NCBI RefSeq assembly: GCF_000739655.1
Contig: NZ_BATR01000114.1
Coordinates: forward strand, 62,001 to 126,000
DNA length: 64,000 nt
Direction of reading: 5' to 3'
Source: Verrucomicrobium sp. BvORR106
GTDB lineage: Bacteria > Verrucomicrobiota > Verrucomicrobiia > Verrucomicrobiales > Verrucomicrobiaceae
The notes beneath the pieces are model-generated. The model made no database searches, was not told the DNA's origin, and saw nothing but the letters and a program-made list of their open reading frames with translations. Shown one piece after another: positions 58,953-64,000 of this stretch (position 1 is the stretch's first letter; the number at the start of each line of letters is the position of its first letter). Made by a program: the position numbers and the translations under genes.

Positions 58953-59190
58953 ACCTTAAGGTGGTCAGGGGGCGTGGTTCGGCCGGTGCGTGGGAAGTGA
59001 AGTGGGGAGGCCATTTGGGCGCTTTCGCGTTTTGACAAACGCAGCCACGACTGAGGGGGGGACTGCGTTTGTGGGAACGAGGTTAGGGGCCTGGTTTGGT
59101 CGGAGCGTGGGAAGTGGAGCGTGCTGGCCATTTGGGCGCTTCCGCGTTTTGACAAACGCAGCCACAACTGAGGGAGACAGGGTGTGTGAT
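58953..59190. repeat. two tandem units of about 117 bp
   Basis: Direct repeat with period 117. The best conserved core of about 72 bases (58988-59060 and 59105-59176) includes gcgtgggaagtg, ggccatttgggcgctt, cgcgttttgacaaacgcagc and actgaggg. On the minus strand one frame reads VVAAFVKTRKRPNG twice, but other frames are open as well. The repeats lie within the two inverted 96-bp copies. The gap 58709-59390 (682 bases) has no other content. Confidence 0.8.
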
Positions 59191-59239
59191 TGAGGCGACG
59201 GCCCTTCTGCATTCGACGAATTCAAACACGTCCGTCTCT

Positions 59240-59335
59240 ATGCCGAAGGCATTTCAGAGGGTAGCCAGGAGTGGGCGAGTTCTGCGAGCCCTACCCCTGG
59301 ATGGCAAAGGAAATGTATGCATCCTGAAGGGATGC
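59240..59335 (-). repeat. 96-bp intergenic repeat, copy 2 (inverted)
   Basis: Aligns end to end with the reverse complement of 58746-58841, same length, about 80 percent identity by eye. It starts atgccgaaggcat and ends with the palindrome gcatcctgaagggatgc. Base changes in the terminal palindrome are compensatory (gcaccc/gggtgc against gcatcc/ggatgc), which suggests the fold is kept. Confidence 0.85.
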
Positions 59336-59390
59336 CAGGATGGTTGTTTCCTCTTTGGAAATGCAACCACGGCATTGGCTCTCGACTCAT

Positions 59391-59792
59391 CTACCCTTTG
59401 CTGGATCCAGTTTCCGGCCCTGCCCTGAATTCCAAAGACAACGAATTCACGCAGTACCTCAATCCGGTGGGTTTAGGGCCATCGGGGAAAACGTGTCCCA
59501 GGTGAGCGCCGCACTTCCCGCAGACGATCTCGGTGCGGCTCATGCCGTGGCTTTCGTCCTCGTGCATGGAGACAGCTTCTTGGTTCACCTGACTCCAAAA
59601 GCTGGGCCAGCCGGAGCCTGAGTCGTACTTGGTCTCGGAGTCGAACAGGTCTTCACCACAACAGACGCAGATGTAGGTACCGTCTGCCTTGTGATTGCAG
59701 TATTTGCCGGTGAAGGGGTATTCGGTCCCTTGTTCCTGAGTCACGCGCCATTGTTCTGGGGAGAGGCGCTCTTGGAGATCAGCTTTGTTCAT
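59391..59792 (-). CDS. msrB: peptide-methionine (R)-S-oxide reductase
   Basis: 133 residues. Zinc-binding CxxC pairs CVCC (42-45) and CGKC (91-94), SGWPSF substrate loop, [10 protein letters not shown], and [11 protein letters not shown] with catalytic Cys114. Repairs methionine-R-sulfoxide in proteins, in the cytoplasm since no signal peptide is seen. Single MsrB, not fused to MsrA. It is downstream of the S4 protein gene by 90 bases. Confidence 0.96.
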   Translation of the reverse strand: MNKADLQERLSPEQWRVTQEQGTEYPFTGKYCNHKADGTYICVCCGEDLFDSETKYDSGSGWPSFWSQVNQEAVSMHEDESHGMSRTEIVCGKCGAHLGHVFPDGPKPTGLRYCVNSLSLEFRAGPETGSSKG

Positions 59793-59882
59793 GCTGAAGG
59801 ATACGAAGAAATCAGAAGGTTCAACGAAGCGACTTCTACTTCGTCAACTCGGGGTGCATTGGCTCGAGAAGGAGGCCTGGCA

Positions 59883-60260
59883 TTACGCCTGGTTGCGTTC
59901 CATCAGCTCGCGAATCATGCGCAGCTGTTTCTTGTCGGGCTTGGCGGCCGCCGCGTGCGGTGTGAGCATGACTTTGTCCCGGCGCGCCTCGGCTGCCTTC
60001 TGGTAGTTTTGCACGGGTGTGAGGTCCTCCATATAGAGCTTCACCAGCGGTGCGCTTACGCGTGTGGCAGGGAAATCGAGCACGCGGACGACCAGGCTCA
60101 AATCGCCGCGCTGGATATCGAGGACTTCGCCCAGTTTCAGCTCGCGGGCCGGCTTCATGGGCTGGCCACCAATTTGCACCAAGCTACGAGTGCAAGCCTG
60201 CGTGGCGAGGGAGCGGGTCTTGAAGATGCGAACGTGGTGCAGGTAGAGATCGGCGCGCAT
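59883..60260 (-). CDS. S4-domain RNA-binding protein, Hsp15-like
   Basis: 125 residues. The S4 fold is seen in MRADLYLHHVRIFKTRSLATQACTRSLVQIGGQPMKPARELKLGEVLDI; the rest is basic. Hsp15 (HslR) binds stalled 50S subunits carrying a peptidyl-tRNA; this protein may do the same. It follows rsmB by 60 bases; a stem (aggcggag/ctccgcct) lies in that gap before its start. Confidence 0.85.
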   Translation of the reverse strand: MRADLYLHHVRIFKTRSLATQACTRSLVQIGGQPMKPARELKLGEVLDIQRGDLSLVVRVLDFPATRVSAPLVKLYMEDLTPVQNYQKAAEARRDKVMLTPHAAAAKPDKKQLRMIRELMERNQA

Positions 60261-60320
60261 GAAGGGGGAATTCAGGCGGAGAGAGAAGCTCCGCCTGATC
60301 CTATTCTACGTCAAACCGCC

Positions 60321-61565
60321 TCAACTTTTCAACAAAAGCGCTGCAAACGCGCCGTCGAATCCATCGCGCCAAGGCAGAGAACTCCGCGTTTCCACGAGTT
60401 TGAAATCCGGATGCTTAACCAAGAAGGCCGCAATGATGTCCTCGTTCTCCTCACGATCCAGGCTGCAAGTGCTGTAGACCAAGCTTCCTCCGGGTCTCAA
60501 AAGCGGGGCAAGGGTTGAAAGGATCTGGGTCTGTAACTGGGCCATCTCGACGAAGACCTCAGGATCGAGGCGCCAGCGGACGTCCACGCGGCGACGCATC
60601 ACTCCCGTATTGCTACAGGGGGCATCGAGGAGGATGCGATCGACCTGGGTCTTGTTCCAAATCGACGGCAGGGGCTTGGTCCAATCCACCTGCCGGTTCT
60701 CGGCGATGGTCACGTTCAGGCGCTCCAGATTCTGCTGCATGCGCTGGAGGCGCCGTGCCACGGAGTCACAGGTCAGGATGCGACCCTGATTCTGCATCTT
60801 TTGCGCCAGATAGGCGGCCTTGCCTCCTGGAGCGGCGCAAGCATCAAGGATAGTCTCACCCGGCTGAGGAGCGAGGAGATCACAGGCGACTGCGGTGCTG
60901 GGATCCTGGGCGTAGCACCGGCCGCTGGCCAGCCACTCGCGCGGGAGGGTGTCGGCACGGTAGAACCCTGGGAAAGAGATGGGATCCAGGGGGAGCACCT
61001 CTTCAGGCTTGAGCGGCTGCGGGTGCAGCTGATTCACTCGCACATAGGTGGAAGCCGGTTGCTGGTCCCAGTCGCAAAGTGACTCGGCGGCAGACTTCCC
61101 GAATTGCTTGGTCCATCTGTCCACGAGCCACGCCGGGTGTGAGGTGCGCTCGGCAGGGGTGAGGCGATCCATGCGGGCGAGGAGCGGGATTCGCTCCCGG
61201 TCCACCCGGCGAAGCACCGCGTTAACGAGTCCTCGGGCTTTGCCGGCCTGGTTCACCGTCTCGTTGACCACTGCATGAGCTGGCATCTCCAGCAGCAGAA
61301 GCTGCGCGATGCCCAACCGGAGCAACCAATGGACGCCGGTCTCAAGGTGCCGGTTGTCGCAAACGCGCTCCAGCAAGATGTCCAGCAGGTCAATGTTGCG
61401 AAGCGTGCCCAGCACCAAAGTTTGGAGAAGGGCGGTGTCGCGATGATCGAGCCGGTGCGTGGCAGCGGCCTTTTCAATCAGCTCCGCTGCATAGACTTCA
61501 CTGCGCTCCCAATCGACGAGGATCTGAAGCGCGAGTTGCCTGGAATTAAGGGCGATCACACTCAT
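60321..61565 (-). CDS. rsmB: 16S rRNA (cytosine-967-C5)-methyltransferase
   Basis: 414 residues. NusB-like N-terminal domain (about 1-140), then a Rossmann methyltransferase: SAM loop DACAAPGGKA (241-250), DAPCSNTG with Cys317 and YSTCSLD with Cys367, the two catalytic cysteines of m5C RNA methyltransferases. The ATG overlaps the ugd stop (ATGA), so both are in one operon with the S4 protein and maybe msrB. The product modifies C967 in 16S rRNA. Confidence 0.95.
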   Translation of the reverse strand: MSVIALNSRQLALQILVDWERSEVYAAELIEKAAATHRLDHRDTALLQTLVLGTLRNIDLLDILLERVCDNRHLETGVHWLLRLGIAQLLLLEMPAHAVVNETVNQAGKARGLVNAVLRRVDRERIPLLARMDRLTPAERTSHPAWLVDRWTKQFGKSAAESLCDWDQQPASTYVRVNQLHPQPLKPEEVLPLDPISFPGFYRADTLPREWLASGRCYAQDPSTAVACDLLAPQPGETILDACAAPGGKAAYLAQKMQNQGRILTCDSVARRLQRMQQNLERLNVTIAENRQVDWTKPLPSIWNKTQVDRILLDAPCSNTGVMRRRVDVRWRLDPEVFVEMAQLQTQILSTLAPLLRPGGSLVYSTCSLDREENEDIIAAFLVKHPDFKLVETRSSLPWRDGFDGAFAALLLKS

Positions 61566-62875
61566 TCTGCTGCAAGGGTGCCGCGGCCGATACCACGATA
61601 CTGGAAGCCATAGCTGGCTGCCGCGGTGGGGTCGAGCAGATTGCGGCCGTCAAAGATGAGCGGGGTGCGCATGGCGTCCCGAAGCTCCTGGAGATCTACC
61701 GTGGCGAATTCCGGCCATTCGGTGGCCACAATCAAGGCCTCGGCGTCACGAGCGGCTTCGATGGGGTTGTCGGTGAGCGTCACCTTGCTGGCGATGGGCA
61801 GTTCCCGGAACTTGTCCATGGCCTTTGGATCGTAGGCCGTGACTTCCGCGCCTTCTTTGACCAGAGTCTCCACCAGGTTGATGGCCACACTGGAGCGAAC
61901 GTCGTCGGTGTTGGGCTTGAAGCTCAGGCCCCACACGGCAATCTTCTTGTCCTTCAGCACCCAGAGCGCTTCACGCACGCTGTCCAGGAACCGGTTAAGC
62001 TGGCGCGCATTGATCTTCTGAACCTCTTTGAGGAGATCAAAAGGGGTGCCAAGCTGATCTGCGATGGCGATGAAGGCGGCGATGTCCTTGGGGAAGCAGG
62101 AGCCGCCATAACCCAGACCGGCATTGAGGAAGCTGCGGCCGATGCGCTTGTCCATGCCAATGCCTTCGGCAACCTTCTCCACGTCTGCACCGCTGACTTC
62201 GCAGAGTTCAGACAGAGCGTTCACATAGGAGATCTTCAGGGCCAGGAAACTGTTCGCGGCGTGTTTGATGAGCTCGGCGCTGTTGATGTCGGTGACGAGC
62301 ACGGGAGCAACAAAGGGCTCATAGACCTTCTGCATGACCGCCAGGGCGCGGTCGCTGTTGCCGCCGATGACAATGCGGTCGGGGCTCATCAGGTCCTCCA
62401 CGGCGCTGCCTTCACGCAGGAACTCAGGATTGCTGACGACATCGAACTCGACGCCAGGCTTGGCATAACGGCGGATGGTCTGGGCGACGCGCTCTCCAGT
62501 CTTCACGGGCACCGTGCTCTTGTCCACGATCACCCGGTAACTGCCGAGGCAAACGGCGATTTCCCGGGCGACCTTCTCAATGAAGCTGAGATCCACGCTG
62601 CCATCAGCCTGAGGCGGGGTGGGGACGGCGATGAAGATCACTTCACCGTGATCCACGCCTTCTTCGGTGTTGGTCGTAAACTGCAAACGCTTGGAGACAA
62701 CGTTCTTGCGGACGATCGTTTCCAGGCCGGGCTCATAGATCGGAATCTTGCCTTCCAGCAGGCTCTTGATTTTGCGTTCGTCATTGTCCACGCAAACAAC
62801 GTGGTGGCCCACTTCTGCGAAGCAGGCGCCTGTGGTGAGTCCAACGTAACCGGAACCAATGATCGTGAGTTTCAT
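61562..62875 (-). CDS. ugd: UDP-glucose 6-dehydrogenase
   Basis: 437 residues. NAD-binding start MKLTIIGSGYVGLTTGACFA, then IFIAVPTPP, DKSTVPVKTGERV, NPEFLREGSAVEDLM and the active-site GYGGSCFPKD with Cys260. It oxidises UDP-glucose to UDP-glucuronate with two NAD+, for capsule, exopolysaccharide or LPS sugars. The frame opens at 62896; start 62875 begins exactly at the Rossmann strand. Coupled to rsmB through an overlap. Confidence 0.96.
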   Translation of the reverse strand: MKLTIIGSGYVGLTTGACFAEVGHHVVCVDNDERKIKSLLEGKIPIYEPGLETIVRKNVVSKRLQFTTNTEEGVDHGEVIFIAVPTPPQADGSVDLSFIEKVAREIAVCLGSYRVIVDKSTVPVKTGERVAQTIRRYAKPGVEFDVVSNPEFLREGSAVEDLMSPDRIVIGGNSDRALAVMQKVYEPFVAPVLVTDINSAELIKHAANSFLALKISYVNALSELCEVSGADVEKVAEGIGMDKRIGRSFLNAGLGYGGSCFPKDIAAFIAIADQLGTPFDLLKEVQKINARQLNRFLDSVREALWVLKDKKIAVWGLSFKPNTDDVRSSVAINLVETLVKEGAEVTAYDPKAMDKFRELPIASKVTLTDNPIEAARDAEALIVATEWPEFATVDLQELRDAMRTPLIFDGRNLLDPTAAASYGFQYRGIGRGTLAAE

Positions 62876-63171
62876 GCAAAGAGTGGGAAAATGCATCCGG
62901 CCTTGGCCCGGAGCAGGACGGGACTAATGCGGAGGTTGGGAGAGGGCACAAGCGCGAAGGACGGGAGAAAAGATACCAAAACACGGTGCGGATGTCTGAA
63001 TATCACAAATTGGCGGGGATTGCAGCGGTGCGATGATGTCATTTTTGCCGGAGGTTTCGCCCTGCCAAGGGTTCGAGCCGTGTGGACGAATGCGTGGGTG
63101 ATTCGGTGAAGGGCGGCAAATGTATGAGCGGCGGGTTGATTTGAGTAAGCTACTGAATAGAAGCCAACAAA
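62876..63171. other. gap upstream of ugd, no gene seen
   Basis: Together with the terminator and its flank the gene-free stretch is 355 bases. It likely carries the ugd operon promoter, but I see no clear boxes, repeat or small gene. Confidence 0.5.
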
Positions 63172-63199
63172 AAACCCGGCATCCGAAGATGCCGGGTTT
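63172..63199 (-). terminator. lptD terminator
   Basis: Perfect 12-bp stem aaacccggcatc/gatgccgggttt with a cgaa loop; on the minus strand a run of T follows. It lies 32-59 bases past the lptD stop. Confidence 0.92.
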
Positions 63200-63230
63200 G
63201 TAAGGTATTCGGTGTCAGGCAGCGGTTGGC

Positions 63231-64000
63231 CTATTCGCGTCCGCCTTGACCGGTCGGATTCGGGTCGAGGTCAAGCGGGATGCTGACCTGGGGGAAATCC
63301 TTGAGGGTGAGGGAGAGTACCAAGCCGTACTCGTTGTCCTTGCCGTTCTTCTGGCCGCGGTTTTCGCGGATCAGGCCGCCCAGAGACATCGTCCAGCTCG
63401 CAAGGTCGCGGTGGATGCTGTAGCTCTGGTACTGAAGCGTGCTGTCCTCCATCTCGTAGATGTGGTTCATGGAGAAGCCCCAGTTGGAGTTGATCTTGGT
63501 GTAGATGCGGGAGTAGATCAGGCTGCTGTCCACGAAGATCGGGTTGTCGGTCAGCAACTGGTGACCCAAAGACCAAGAGAAGTTCTTGGTGGGCATCCAG
63601 GTGATGTTCGAGTTGACCTCGGTGAAGTTGTAGTCGCTGCTGCCGATGGGGAGCTGGCTGTCGATCGAGAGGGCCAACCAAGGGAGGGGAGCCCAGAAGA
63701 TATCGTTGTAAAGGTTGGATACATCACGATCAAACTCGGGGTCCTCAAGGAAGAGGTCCAGGTAGGTGTTGATGCCAGCGTAGTTGTGGGTGCCGCCGTC
63801 GCGCTTGGTCTGGAAGAGGTTGCGCACACCGATACGGGCGATGTTCCAGCTCTTCAGGTCGTCGATAGCGGTGAAGAAGGGAACGTCGATCGGACGGGGG
63901 CGGGTGGACGGGGTGAGGCGATCGATGGTGCCGAGGCCTTCGATGGAGTCAGCCTCAACATAGGAGTAGTTGAGGTAAGGCTGAATGATGTGACGGAGTC
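63231..64000 (-). CDS. lptD: LPS-assembly protein LptD, C-terminal part (runs off the window)
   Basis: The last 256 codons of a gene that begins beyond 64000. The reading frame enters as LRHIIQPYLNYSYVEADS, the typical LptD turn where the barrel strands repeat (compare RxxxPxLxYxYxP). Then come beta-barrel strands with alternating aromatic and polar residues (YNFTEVNSNITWMPTKNFSW, WGFSMNHIYEMED). The end is a proline-rich PLDLDPNPTGQGGRE tail; a typical barrel ends on an aromatic residue, so here the tail follows the last strand. LptD inserts LPS into the outer membrane together with LptE. N-terminal OstA domain is outside the window. Confidence 0.8.
   Translation of the reverse strand, partial: LRHIIQPYLNYSYVEADSIEGLGTIDRLTPSTRPRPIDVPFFTAIDDLKSWNIARIGVRNLFQTKRDGGTHNYAGINTYLDLFLEDPEFDRDVSNLYNDIFWAPLPWLALSIDSQLPIGSSDYNFTEVNSNITWMPTKNFSWSLGHQLLTDNPIFVDSSLIYSRIYTKINSNWGFSMNHIYEMEDSTLQYQSYSIHRDLASWTMSLGGLIRENRGQKNGKDNEYGLVLSLTLKDFPQVSIPLDLDPNPTGQGGRE

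Noticed and set aside
58965-59225. Minus-strand 86-codon frame with VVAAFVKTRKRPNG twice
   Set aside because: It is the translation of the 117-bp tandem repeat. The plus strand and other frames are open as well, so it is best seen as an intergenic repeat.
58746-59335. CRISPR array
   Set aside because: Repeats are too long and too few, not regularly spaced, and there are no cas genes.

Overview
The window looks like chromosome of a Gram-negative member of the Verrucomicrobiota, probably near Verrucomicrobium or Roseimicrobium. This rests on content, not on a database search. It carries a giant PEP-CTERM protein built of autotransporter-associated beta-strand repeats, secreted Cys-type sulfatases, DUF1573 and DUF4384 proteins, and outer-membrane genes (LolA-like, KdsB, LptD). 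It is GC-rich, and most start codons have a pyrimidine-rich leader instead of a Shine-Dalgarno sequence.

Layout. 0.2-3.4 kb (+): MFS transporter with its terminator, LolA-like carrier protein, FabZ-like dehydratase and a cysteine-poor FmdB-like small protein, then tRNA-Ser(GGA). 3.8-4.7 kb (-): YciE/YciF ferritin-like protein and a doubtful small ORF. 4.9-20.2 kb (+): one 5093-residue repeat protein, followed by two tandem paralogous secreted proteins (20.3-24.4 kb). 24.6-31.4 kb (-): DUF4386 membrane protein, three small secreted proteins, a phospholipase D-type lipoprotein, a DUF4384 lipoprotein and an alpha/beta-hydrolase lipoprotein. 31.4-35.3 kb (-): a repeat region, a PepSY-like protein/response regulator/histidine kinase operon, and a GNAT acetyltransferase. 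35.4-39.2 kb (+): two sulfatases and an exported beta-carbonic anhydrase. 39.4-43.2 kb (-): MarR regulator, a hairpin-rich gap, and ApbE overlapping an Agl23-like glycosyltransferase. 43.3-45.3 kb: DUF1573 protein, rhodanese, a VOC protein and a small membrane protein. 45.8-46.5 kb (-): a small PEP-CTERM protein.

46.6-51.7 kb (-) is the most unusual stretch: two WXG100-like proteins and a coiled-coil protein are encoded directly upstream of a 1296-residue EssC/EccC-like FtsK/SpoIIIE ATPase that has two membrane segments and a long coiled-coil N-terminus. This looks like a compact type VII secretion-like locus in a Gram-negative cell, without any other recognisable ESX component in the window.

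51.9-64.0 kb is mostly housekeeping: pyrG and kdsB (CTP supply and CMP-Kdo synthesis), ParE/ParC-type topoisomerase subunits, a composite repeat island, msrB, an S4-domain protein, rsmB, ugd and the 3' part of lptD. LPS assembly and sugar-nucleotide genes (kdsB, ugd, lptD, lolA) confirm an LPS-type outer membrane.
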